In this document: positions 37,783 to 45,478 of the stretch, piece by piece
Layout of the letters: each line of letters opens with the position of its first letter
Position numbering within the stretch: the first letter of the stretch is position 1
Assembly: GCF_006439335.1 (NCBI RefSeq)
Contig: NZ_SAWY01000027.1
Coordinates: 124,001 to 188,000 of the forward strand
Reading direction: 5' to 3'
Length of the DNA stretch: 64,000 nt
Source of the DNA: Litorilituus lipolyticus
Lineage (GTDB): Bacteria > Pseudomonadota > Gammaproteobacteria > Enterobacterales > Alteromonadaceae
Notes under the pieces: model-generated
What the model saw: the letters and a program-made list of their open reading frames with translations, nothing else
Database searches by the model: none
What the model was told of the DNA's origin: nothing
Program-made: the position numbers and the translations under genes

Positions 37783-38026
37783 TTTACTCTGTATTATTTT
37801 TTGTCATTTACAAATATCTTCAATGATACTTGCCCCGTTTAGGGGCATGCGATCTACACAGGGATAACAGCCGTGTGGTATGGCCTTGATAGCAATTAAC
37901 CTTAACCCCTTAAGTATAACTATCAATAATTTCTGCTCAACTTCTAACACGTTTTTCTTTGGCGAACGCTGTCCCGTTTGATACGTGAAGAATGTAAGCT
38001 TCGACTGCTATAGTTGGGCAGCCGAA
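37783..38026 (-). pseudogene. nth: Decayed nth 3'-end copy R1
   Basis: On the minus strand this stretch aligns along its whole length with the last 246 bp of nth (51978-52223), but with many substitutions and small indels and no open frame. Recognisable pieces in plus-strand order are AATATCTTCAATGATACT, CAACTTCTAACACGTTTTTC, CGTTTGATACGTGAAGAATG and CTGCTATAGTTGGGCAGCCG, the last being the WPTIAV codons. It stops at the same FGWP point as the other copies. It lies just past the SRPBCC stop. It is the most worn copy and the farthest from nth. The left boundary is approximate. Confidence 0.8.
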
Positions 38027-38041
38027 ATCTAATGAAAGTTG
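38027..38041. other. Conserved flank of nth copy R1 (possible attachment arm)
   Basis: The 15 bp beyond the FGWP point read ATCTAATGAAAGTTG. Eleven of fifteen positions match the flank of R4 although this is outside the nth homology. See the flanks at 42297, 45409 and 49293. Confidence 0.45.
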
Positions 38042-38100
38042 AAATGAAACTATGCTTTAGCAAGGGGGTATAAAATGCTAAATGTATTCATAGCGTTATA

Positions 38101-38823
38101 TTAAGAGCCATTATTGCTATTTTCAGGAATTCTAATGCCTTTTGTTAATAGCCAAATACCTACGCCAAGCTCAAACAGGGCTCCTGGAAACATTATATAC
38201 ATCACCTCACGAGGTAAATCAGCTATCGTAAGTTTAGCGACAGGGTACAAAATCAAACTTGTATAAGTAATTACTCCCCAGATTGCCCAAAAGGTTGGTA
38301 TATAACGCGCTCTAAAAAGTAAGTAAAAAGTAATAATCCCAGCAACCCCCATGAATATCCAGCTGTATTCATATGCCGGAACGATCACACTTGATGTTAT
38401 GACAATAAGCGTATGTATTTGTTCTACGTTAAACATTTCCGATAAATAGACTTTGTTGGATATCGCTAGCATTGTCATGCTGAAGACAACGGCTACACTT
38501 CCAATAATAATTTCAACTAATCTAAAGCATAAGGTAGTTTTAGCCAGACGAGCGTTAACAGGTTTAAGTACAATGAAAAATGAAATTGAGGCAAGAGTTA
38601 CGGCCACAAACATGAAAATTTCTGCGAAAATACCTAGTCTAAATTGCAATTCATTTTCAAATAATCCGTTTATGGGGATAGCACTAACGGCTGAGAGCTG
38701 AGTATTTAAAAAAAAGTTTTTAATCAAACCAGCAACAGTAAATAGAATATAAGATAGCCCTGCTAATTTAGCGTAAAAATATTGAAGGTTTTGAGTTGTT
38801 TTAGTATTCATAAAAAAGACCAA
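38101..38823 (-). CDS. DUF4386-like integral membrane protein
   Basis: A 240-residue protein with about six membrane helices. The start region (FYAKLAGLSYILFTVAGLIKN) and the pattern of helices with AGIITFYLLFRARYIPTFWAIWG resemble DUF4386 proteins, whose function is unknown. An alternative start at the second Met is possible. It diverges from the membrane-anchored AraC gene at 39062, and both lie between nth copies R1 and R2, forming one cargo unit. Confidence 0.72.
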   Translation of the reverse strand: MVFFMNTKTTQNLQYFYAKLAGLSYILFTVAGLIKNFFLNTQLSAVSAIPINGLFENELQFRLGIFAEIFMFVAVTLASISFFIVLKPVNARLAKTTLCFRLVEIIIGSVAVVFSMTMLAISNKVYLSEMFNVEQIHTLIVITSSVIVPAYEYSWIFMGVAGIITFYLLFRARYIPTFWAIWGVITYTSLILYPVAKLTIADLPREVMYIMFPGALFELGVGIWLLTKGIRIPENSNNGS

Positions 38824-39061
38824 TAGTTATGTGATTCAATCGTATTGGTAAGCACAATGCCTGTAAATGGCATTCAAGTCGTTCAGATGGGCATAGTTGA
38901 ACGTATTTTTTGAATAAATTAGATATCAACACTTAGATGATCGGCACTAATTTAATTAATCGTGTAAAAAGAAAGCTATTGATGTGATGCTGAGTAGATT
39001 CAAGCATTACTAAATTATATACTCATTTCACTCTTCAAAAATTCCTATCGCAGGTATAAAG

Positions 39062-40186
39062 ATGGTTAACCTTTTTCCGACAATTTTATATTCTTGTATG
39101 ATCGGAATAACATTATTTGCCTTATTTGATGTTTTACAAAGACCCAAAAATAGGCAGAGTCTTTTCTTGAAAGCGTTACTTCTATTGCTGCTGATACATT
39201 TAGGCGGAGAGCTTTTCATATATTCTGGTGCTTATGTGTATGCGCCATATTTAGCAGGAGCACAATTTCCGTTTAGGGTGCTGCTTGGTCCTGTTCTTTA
39301 TTACTATGCCTATGAGAGTATGTCACTAGAGAAAGTTATCGATAAAAAAGTAGCTGTAATCACTTTGTTGGGTCCTATTCTGGTATTACTGGTCATGTCT
39401 CCGTTTATATTCCTAATAAGCTCAGAAGAAAAGCTAGCGTTAGCTAGCCCTGAAACAAGAGATCCTGAACTATGGAAAATAGCTTTGTTCACTTGTACGG
39501 CGACAACCTTATTATTTATTTCCTATACAATAGTATTCTTAGGAATGGCTTTAAGGCTTCATAATTCACATCACCAACAATTGAAGGAACGCTTTTCAAA
39601 TATTGAGCAAAAGTCGTTAGAGTGGTTTAAACCCATACTAATTGTTTGGGGCATGGTGTGGCTCATGTATGCAGTCGAGTTTTTTCTTAATGCATTGAAG
39701 CTTCGCTGGTTCGGCTCAGGAGTGGCCCTTCCTGTGATTGAGGTGATTGCGTTGGCTACGTTTATCCAAAAAGCGTTACATCAGAAAATATTAACTCAGT
39801 CTGACAAAGGAGTTCCACATTCTAACAAAAGTAGGACTGCCTTAATTTCTTCAGAAAAAATGCAATTAATTTCCTCAAAATTAGAGCGTATCATGAAGGA
39901 GGATAAGTTGTTTTTGGATGAAAATTTATCTTTAAATAAATTATCTGAAAGCATTGCCGAAACAGAAAACCATATTTCAGAAACACTTTCTCAATATTTA
40001 AATACAAACTTCTTCCAATATGTGAATAGCTTTCGAATAGAAGAGGCTAAGTTGGCACTAAAGAATAAAGATAAGCTGATTACAACTATCGCATTTGAAG
40101 TAGGTTTTAATTCTAAGACGACGTTTAACACGGCCTTTAAAAGAATAGTGGGGAATAGTCCCACTGCTTATAGAAACTCTATTTAG
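39062..40186 (+). CDS. AraC-family regulator with membrane N-terminus
   Basis: A 374-residue regulator built like the one at 30245: about seven membrane helices (1-230) and a C-terminal AraC domain (about 265-374). Helix-turn-helix regions are LNKLSESIAETENHISETLSQYL and EVGFNSKTTFNTAFKRIVGNSPTAYRNS. The divergent DUF4386 membrane-protein gene is the probable target. Its 3' end may run into the start of nth copy R2, so the last codons could have been acquired from it. Confidence 0.85.
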   Translation: MVNLFPTILYSCMIGITLFALFDVLQRPKNRQSLFLKALLLLLLIHLGGELFIYSGAYVYAPYLAGAQFPFRVLLGPVLYYYAYESMSLEKVIDKKVAVITLLGPILVLLVMSPFIFLISSEEKLALASPETRDPELWKIALFTCTATTLLFISYTIVFLGMALRLHNSHHQQLKERFSNIEQKSLEWFKPILIVWGMVWLMYAVEFFLNALKLRWFGSGVALPVIEVIALATFIQKALHQKILTQSDKGVPHSNKSRTALISSEKMQLISSKLERIMKEDKLFLDENLSLNKLSESIAETENHISETLSQYLNTNFFQYVNSFRIEEAKLALKNKDKLITTIAFEVGFNSKTTFNTAFKRIVGNSPTAYRNSI

Positions 40187-40193
40187 GGTTTTC

Positions 40194-40394
40194 CTCTATG
40201 AGTTGGAGCTAGTTTTTTGCAACACAGGTCTATCGACCGTAAAGAATTATACAATGATGCAGGTCAACTACAATTCTGTAGGGACGATGTTAAGGCGTTC
40301 TGGTTTAACTCCACTACACTTTATCCAAAGCAAGTTTGGCGCAGTTTGAAACGAGATCATTCAATTTGTTCATGGCTATAGTAGCCCAGCCAAA
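40194..40394 (-). pseudogene. nth: Decayed nth 3'-end copy R2
   Basis: Minus-strand relic of the nth 3' end. Homology is clear from about 40211 (GCAACACAGGTCTATCGACC matching the Cys187 region) to the FGWP point at 40394 (CTATAGTAGCCCAGCCAAA). The distance between these two marks is 167 bp against 170 bp in nth, so only small indels have occurred. No open frame is left. The 3'-most 50 bp would fall on the AraC gene and are lost or unrecognisable. Confidence 0.82.
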
Positions 40395-40407
40395 TAAAAA
40401 ACCGTAG
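40395..40407. other. Flank of nth copy R2 (degenerate arm)
   Basis: TAAAAAACCGTAG lies next to the FGWP point. It ends in the same GTAG as the R4 and R6 flanks but is two bases shorter and matches poorly in the middle. Weak support on its own. Confidence 0.3.
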
Positions 40408-40555
40408 TTATTAAAGCGGTGCCCTATAGGAAGAGCAGGATGCTCCTCATCTTACGTGTTTTTTTCTTTTCCCTTAGCTTAACGCATATTACAAACATTG
40501 TTACAAATCTTCTTTTTATAAAACCAGTATATCTATTAATATAAGCAAGGGGTTT

Positions 40556-40569
40556 CGCAAGTATTTGCG
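40556..40569. promoter_or_regulatory. Possible MarR operator
   Basis: CGCAA-GTAT-TTGCG is a short perfect inverted repeat 32 bp before the MarR start codon. It is positioned to bind the MarR protein itself. The related MarR gene at 46754 also has a GCAA/TTGC palindrome in front of it, which adds support. No clear promoter boxes are seen around it. Confidence 0.45.
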
Positions 40570-40601
40570 GATTATTTTGATTTTCAGAAAGAGTCTAATT
40601 A

Positions 40602-41138
40602 ATGACAAAAGAATCGCGTTTTAGTAATCAAATAAAATCAAATTATGCTTTTTTGGCAAAATCTGTTTTTGACTTGCATTGTCTAATACAAAACCAGTCT
40701 GAAGAGTTATATGTCGAAAAAGAAATGGGTTTCCCTGTATGGGCTTCTTCTGCATTGATGTTTTTAGCTAGCGTGAAGAGGGCATCTATTATGCAAATTT
40801 CTCAAGCATTAAATTTGTCACATCAACTTGCTTCTCAGCGGATAAAAATTATGCTCAAGCTAGAATTAGTCGAAGGCATAAAAGACGATGATGACAAGCG
40901 GAGAACTTTGTATCATTTAACATCTAAAGGGCAAGAAAAGTCAGCGGTATTAGATTTGTATTGCAAGGATGCGGCACAAGCATTTCAAGACTTGTCTAAC
41001 GAGGTAGGTGTAGATATTCAACAGGTTTTGAATTCCGCTATAACAGCACTCCAAGCCAAATCTTTTAATAATCGATTTCCTCAAAACCAACAATCTTATA
41101 AGCAACGAGTTGCTATAAAAAATGAAGAGAAAACCTAG
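40602..41138 (+). CDS. MarR-family transcriptional regulator
   Basis: A 178-residue winged-helix regulator. The DNA-binding part is ASIMQISQALNLSHQLASQRIK followed by the wing DDDDKRRTLYHLTSKG. It shares LSHQLASQR, the DKR(R/K)T wing and overall order with the MarR protein at 46754 in another unit, so the two are paralogs. Its stop lies 1 bp before the start of the CPBP protease gene, so the two are surely one operon. Confidence 0.85.
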   Translation: MTKESRFSNQIKSNYAFLAKSVFDLHCLIQNQSEELYVEKEMGFPVWASSALMFLASVKRASIMQISQALNLSHQLASQRIKIMLKLELVEGIKDDDDKRRTLYHLTSKGQEKSAVLDLYCKDAAQAFQDLSNEVGVDIQQVLNSAITALQAKSFNNRFPQNQQSYKQRVAIKNEEKT

Positions 41139-41139
41139 C

Positions 41140-42015
41140 ATGAGTTCTACAAAAGAAACATATATCACGATTGGAACCTTTTTAATTTTTGTTATTTGCT
41201 TTTATGTTCTAGGTTTTTGGCTAATTTTTAGAATGGGACAAGCAACACCGCTTATGTTGTCGGTGGGAGCAGCAACGATTTTAACCTGTGTAGTTAGAAA
41301 GAAAAGCTTAATTGATCTTGGTTGGAGATGGGGGAGTTGGAAGATTCAATGACAGAGCTATTTGATACCTTTTGCTATTGCGTTAGTGGCATATTTAATT
41401 GTTTGGTCTTTCGGTGGCGGTGACTTATACAATAGTGAATTTTTAGCGAGTAAAAAACAAAGCTATAATTTAAATGAATGGAATGACTTAAGTATATTTC
41501 TGTTCCATTTATTTTTAGTGGCATCTGTTAGTTTCATCATTTCAATTCCATCCATTTTAGGAGAAGAAATTGGATGGAGAGGGTTATTAGTTCCTGAACT
41601 TTCTAAAGTCACTACTTTTACAGGGGTCGTGTTAGTGAGTGGCGTACTTTGGTCTGCGTTTCATTGGCCGTTGATCTTACTAGGTTTGTATTGGAATAAC
41701 GATACGACGATTTATTATCAGTTAATCTTCTTTACTTTATTCATTACTTCTACCGGAACAATCATGGCATATATTAGGTTAAAGACAGGTAGTGTTTGGA
41801 CAGCAGTAATGTATCACGGAGCTTCAAATATATTTATCCAAAAAGTCTTTACGCCTATTACCATTACCAATGAAAACTCTAGTTATTATATTGATGAATT
41901 TGGAGCTATTTTGGCAATAGTAGCCACTGTTGTAGCGTTTTTCTTTTGGAGAAAAGGTGTTAAGGAGTTTCCTTTATTAACTAAAAAAATATCAAAATAT
42001 AATAGTGATAAATAA
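41140..42015 (+). pseudogene. CPBP-family intramembrane protease gene with in-frame TGA
   Basis: One continuous reading frame is interrupted by a single TGA at 41350-41352. Upstream: about 70 residues with two membrane helices (MSSTKETYITIGTFLIFVI). Downstream, in the same frame: the rest of a CPBP (Abi) protease with the glutamate motif GEEIGWRGLLVPEL, the His motif SAFHWPLILLG and HGASN, so the active site is complete. The context WKIQ-stop-QSYLIP suggests that the codon was TGG (Trp). Either it is a recent nonsense mutation or sequencing error, or the downstream part is expressed from an internal start such as TTG 41362. It is translationally linked to the MarR gene. CPBP proteases cut substrates within the membrane. 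Confidence 0.8.
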
Positions 42016-42050
42016 TGAGCAAAGGTACTTAATGAATAAGCTTGAAAAAA

Positions 42051-42296
42051 TTAATCCGTTTTATCTTTAAACTCACATAAATCTTCGATAATACATGAAC
42101 CACATTTTGGTTTTCGTGCCACACAGGTATAACGACCATGAAGAATAAGCCAATGGTGAACATCAACCTTAAATTCTTTTGGTACAACCTTTAAAAGCTT
42201 GTTTTCAACTTCTACCACATTTTTACCCATAGCAAATTTAGTGCGGTTTGATACACGATCGATGTGTGTATCTACCGCTATTGTCGGCCAACCAAA
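42051..42296 (-). pseudogene. nth: Displaced nth 3'-end copy R3, 246 bp, open frame
   Basis: Minus-strand copy of the nth codons from Phe130 (FGWP) to the stop, exactly 246 bp as in nth itself. The frame is open throughout and ends in KDKTD-stop. All four iron-sulfur cysteines (Cys187, 194, 197, 203 of Nth) are kept. One long block, covering the codons for FAMGKNVVEVENKLLKVVPK, is nearly identical to nth at DNA level, while the FGWP-proximal part differs at several third positions. The copy has no start codon and no nth 5' half, so it cannot make a working enzyme. Confidence 0.93.
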
Positions 42297-42311
42297 AGAT
42301 AAGTAAGGTGG
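42297..42311. other. Conserved flank of nth copy R3 (possible attachment arm)
   Basis: AGATAAGTAAGGTGG directly follows the FGWP point. Eleven of fifteen positions equal the R4 flank (AGATAATCAAAGTAG). In nth itself this position holds the unrelated codons for LNTA. Confidence 0.5.
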
Positions 42312-42335
42312 TTAAACAATATTTTTTCCTCGCAG

Positions 42336-42365
42336 GGCAACCGATTTAATACCTCATCCGTCTAA
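42336..42365 (+). promoter_or_regulatory. ECF sigma factor promoter before the serine hydrolase gene
   Basis: GGCAACC (42336-42342), 16 bp, CGTCTAA (42359-42365), 41 bp before the ATG. The same two boxes with the same spacing occur at 44018-44047 before the membrane protein/ECF sigma operon, and the shared sequence extends upstream (CCTCGnnGGGCAACCG). The -35/-10 style is that of ECF sigma factors, so the sigma at 44511 is the likely reader. Confidence 0.8.
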
Positions 42366-42406
42366 ACGACTTTAAACATAATACAGAACTAAATTGAGGA
42401 AAAATA

Positions 42407-43873
42407 ATGAAGCACGTACTACGAAGAGTTCATTTAATTTATTTACTTTCCATTTTTTTAACAACTAACTCTTGCTTAAGTATCGCAAGCACCGAAAAGG
42501 AAAAAGCATACTCTAAAGCATCGAATGAAGTATTGATTAGTCAAACAGAAGAAATCATTAAACAGTATACCGATCCCGGTTGGTTTTCTGGTAGCGTGGT
42601 GATTTTTAAAGGTGACAAGGTTATTTATGACAAAAGCTTTGGTTTGGCCGATATGGAGAATCATATTAAGAATACCTCTGCAACAAGAACCAGAATAGGC
42701 TCAATCAACAAACATTTTACTGCAACCCTAATTTTGCAAAAGGTTCAGTCAGGAAAAATAGCACTGGATGATAAGTTAGGGAAGTTTGAACTGGGCTTTC
42801 CTAAAGAAATTGCTGGAAAAATTACAGTGCGCCATTTATTGAGCCATACATCGGGTTTTGCTGACATCTTTAATAATGAATATATCAAAACATATCGCTC
42901 ATTAAAGGATATCGACGACAAGCTACCGTTATTATTGAATAAACCGCTAATTTCCGAGCCAGGTAAAGAGTTCAACTATTCAAACTACGGTTATATTGTT
43001 TTAGGGGCTATTTTAGAAAAACTTGAGCAAAAAAGTTTTCAAACAATCATTAGTGAAAATATTTTGGATATTATTAAAGCTGATAACACCATATATGACT
43101 TGACTGAAAACGTAAAACATAAAGCTAAGAGCTACCAATTTTCTCCACTAGGGGGAAAAATTGATAAAACTGCTAGGCTGGAGAATCTAACTCCTGATGG
43201 CGGCATGTATTCAACCCCTTATGACTTGGCACTTTTTTATTCAAAGCTTTTTTATACTAATGAGTTACTCAATGACCAATCAAAAGCTGTGATGAAAAGT
43301 CATTACAAAAGACCAGTTAAACCATGGTCAGAATTCTTAGACAGTGACAATACGAAAGTGGTCTCTTATGGGGGTGGTCCAGGGGTGAGTGCTGCCGTAG
43401 AGATATTAATAAAAGATAAGTTTATGATAATCGTCTTAGCTAATACTGACGGTTTGGTAGCAGAACATATTACTCAAAGAGTCACTGATGTTTATCAAGG
43501 CAAGGAATATAAAAAGGTCCAATTACCTTTAGGTTTATTTGCAACCAGGTTGTTAAAGGCAAAAGGAGGTAGCTATTTTATCGATAGTGCTAAACGTGAA
43601 TTTTCTGAAGCCGGGTATGATAATATTAATCCCAGAACATTAAATAAGTTAGGCTTTGCATTCATTAATAATAATCAGTTGAATGAAGCGATTAGTACTT
43701 TTATTGTTAATACCAAAATATTTCCACAAGAGGCAAATGCTTTTGATAGCTTGGCTTTAGCTTATGAAAAATCAGGTAACAGAGCAATTGCACTATTGAA
43801 TTATAAAAAGGCACTTTCATTGGATGAAAATTTTGAATCAGCTAAGCAGGCTATTGCGCGATTAAGCCAATAA
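42407..43873 (+). CDS. Exported serine hydrolase (class C beta-lactamase-like) with C-terminal TPR
   Basis: A 488-residue protein with an N-terminal signal (about 1-28), a beta-lactamase/DD-peptidase domain (about 45-365) and a C-terminal segment with TPR-like helices (NNNQLNEAISTF; ANAFDSLALAYEKSGNRAIALLNYKKAL). Active-site motifs are S99-x-x-K102 in GSINKHF and Y191-S-N in NYSNYGY, with YGGGPG as the third element. Class C-like family members hydrolyse peptides or esters more often than antibiotics, so resistance should not be assumed. An ECF-type promoter precedes it. The gene lies between nth copies R3 and R4. Confidence 0.88.
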   Translation: MKHVLRRVHLIYLLSIFLTTNSCLSIASTEKEKAYSKASNEVLISQTEEIIKQYTDPGWFSGSVVIFKGDKVIYDKSFGLADMENHIKNTSATRTRIGSINKHFTATLILQKVQSGKIALDDKLGKFELGFPKEIAGKITVRHLLSHTSGFADIFNNEYIKTYRSLKDIDDKLPLLLNKPLISEPGKEFNYSNYGYIVLGAILEKLEQKSFQTIISENILDIIKADNTIYDLTENVKHKAKSYQFSPLGGKIDKTARLENLTPDGGMYSTPYDLALFYSKLFYTNELLNDQSKAVMKSHYKRPVKPWSEFLDSDNTKVVSYGGGPGVSAAVEILIKDKFMIIVLANTDGLVAEHITQRVTDVYQGKEYKKVQLPLGLFATRLLKAKGGSYFIDSAKREFSEAGYDNINPRTLNKLGFAFINNNQLNEAISTFIVNTKIFPQEANAFDSLALAYEKSGNRAIALLNYKKALSLDENFESAKQAIARLSQ

Positions 43874-44017
43874 TCTATTTAATGAGTGGTTCGACAAATA
43901 GTTAGTACTCAAATTATTAGTCGAGTACCTGATATTCATATAGGTATTTTTGTAGTTCAATTTAATATGTTGACTAATTCAACCTGAAAATGGTTAGGAA
44001 AGATTTACACCTCGTTG

Positions 44018-44047
44018 GGCAACCGTTTAATCTAATTGTCCGTCTAA
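44018..44047 (+). promoter_or_regulatory. ECF sigma factor promoter before the membrane protein/sigma operon
   Basis: GGCAACC (44018-44024), 16 bp, CGTCTAA (44041-44047), 35 bp before the ATG at 44083. It is a second copy of the promoter at 42336 and implies that the ECF sigma factor drives its own operon. Confidence 0.82.
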
Positions 44048-44082
44048 CCTATTTTAAACATACATAACGCTGGAATAATGCT

Positions 44083-44508
44083 ATGAACACTGTTTTGATT
44101 TCCTTCATTTTGCTAGTCGCTTTATGGCTAGTCGTTAAAAGTATCAACACCCACTTAAAACAACAAAAGCTGATTAAAGTTAGAGAAATGCTACATACAG
44201 AGCGAGTAAAGAGCTTTGAGACCGATGCAGAACCAATAGATATAAACTTTGAAATGGAAACAATGGAACAGATGATGAGCCAATCTGTTACTACCTCTAC
44301 AACTTTTATAAGAATATGGCATCAGTTGAGCTTCAGGTTGGGGGTGTTCTTTATTGTAGTTAGTTTAATGGGCTTGACCTTTGTATTAGTTGCACAAATA
44401 ACAAATATAGAACTCAGGTTTGGTACGGTGAGAATGGCTTTTGCTCCTTTATTTATAGGTATTCCACTACTAGTGACTAACTTTCTTAGTAATAAGTACT
44501 TAAAATAA
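44083..44508 (+). CDS. Small membrane protein, possible anti-sigma factor
   Basis: An unrecognised 141-residue protein. It has one N-terminal membrane helix (about 4-19), a charged cytoplasmic-type stretch (about 25-75) and two further helices (about 85-105 and 115-135). It is the first gene of a two-gene operon; the ECF sigma gene starts 2 bp after its stop. Membrane proteins encoded next to ECF sigma genes are often anti-sigma factors, so that role is plausible, but no zinc motif or known anti-sigma domain is seen. Confidence 0.65.
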   Translation: MNTVLISFILLVALWLVVKSINTHLKQQKLIKVREMLHTERVKSFETDAEPIDINFEMETMEQMMSQSVTTSTTFIRIWHQLSFRLGVFFIVVSLMGLTFVLVAQITNIELRFGTVRMAFAPLFIGIPLLVTNFLSNKYLK

Positions 44509-44510
44509 GT

Positions 44511-45074
44511 ATGTCAGGAAAAGTAGAGTATGGCACTGAACAATCGTTGGTCACCGATTTTCTAGCATCAGGCGATGATAAAACTTTCAATCAGCTGCTA
44601 AAAAAGCATGAATCACCTATTAGAAGTATTGTTATTGCCACACTTGGTGTTCATTTTAGAAGTGAAGCTGATGATGCTTGCCAGGAAGTCTATATCAAGC
44701 TTTATGAAAAGGCTAATAGTTACTCGGGGAAAAGCAAGTTTAGTACTTGGTTATATCGCTTAGTAAAAAATGCTGTCATTGATTATCAACGTACACATAC
44801 ACGTCATCTTGCGACCCAAGCATACGAAGATGAGGAAATGATAGACTGGCATATGCCCAAAGAAAAAATCAATGAGCAAGTCAATCAGTCTATTAATGAA
44901 TTTGTAGAGAGGCTCCCACTTCAGTATCGGACGGTAGTTTATATGTATTACTGGCAAGGGAAAACAACCACGGAAGTATCGAAACATTTATTGGTTTCAC
45001 AAGGGACAATAAAAGGGTATTTGCACAGGATAAGAAAGCAAATTGCTATAATAATCGAAGATCATGACATTTAG
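44511..45074 (+). CDS. ECF-type RNA polymerase sigma factor
   Basis: A 187-residue ECF sigma factor. Region 2 (about 25-95) includes DDACQEVYIKLYEKANSY and STWLYRLVKNAVIDYQR, which bind the -10 element; region 4 (about 125-180) includes LPLQYRTVVYMYYWQGKTT and VSQGTIKGYLHRIRKQI, which bind the -35. It is coupled with the membrane protein gene upstream. Two identical-type promoters in this unit define a probable small regulon of that operon and the serine hydrolase. Confidence 0.92.
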   Translation: MSGKVEYGTEQSLVTDFLASGDDKTFNQLLKKHESPIRSIVIATLGVHFRSEADDACQEVYIKLYEKANSYSGKSKFSTWLYRLVKNAVIDYQRTHTRHLATQAYEDEEMIDWHMPKEKINEQVNQSINEFVERLPLQYRTVVYMYYWQGKTTTEVSKHLLVSQGTIKGYLHRIRKQIAIIIEDHDI

Positions 45075-45162
45075 CGCAATACCAAATTTGGGATGCGCTA
45101 AGTTGAGTTATTATAAAAACATTTGTTTTATTGTTGCTTTAGGTATTTAATCGACTGAAAAA

Positions 45163-45408
45163 TCATTCAGTTTTATCTTTATACTCACATAAATCTTCGA
45201 TAATACATGAACCACACATGGGTTTTTGTGCAACACAGATATAGCGACCGTGAAGAATTAACCAGTGGTGTACATCAACTTTGAACTCCGCAGGAACAAC
45301 TTTAAGCAACTTCTGTTCAACTTCAACAACATTTTTGCCCATGGAAAATTTTGTACGGTTTGATGCGCGATTTATGAGAGTGTCTACCGCTATTGTCGGC
45401 CAACCAAA
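45163..45408 (-). pseudogene. nth: Displaced nth 3'-end copy R4, 246 bp, open frame
   Basis: Minus-strand copy of nth from the FGWP codons to the stop, again exactly 246 bp with an open frame ending KDKTE-stop. The Cys pattern C-x6-C-x2-C-x5-C is intact. It differs from nth and from R3 at many positions (for instance PAEFKV in place of PKEFKV and QKPMCG in place of RKPKCG), so it is a different nth allele and not a recent copy of this strain's gene. Confidence 0.93.
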
Positions 45409-45423
45409 AGATAATCAAAGTAG
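45409..45423. other. Conserved flank of nth copy R4 (possible attachment arm)
   Basis: AGATAATCAAAGTAG directly follows the FGWP point, matching the R3 flank at 11 of 15 and the R1 flank at 11 of 15 positions. Confidence 0.5.
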
Positions 45424-45478
45424 ACGTTAATAAAAATCAGGTAAGGGCAAAAGCTACTTTTTTCATAGTTTGTGGCAA

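Noticed and set aside
42407..43873. Antibiotic-resistance beta-lactamase
   Set aside because: The SxxK and YxN motifs place it in the broad class C-like hydrolase family, but the TPR tail and length fit peptidase or esterase relatives; nothing points to antibiotic hydrolysis.
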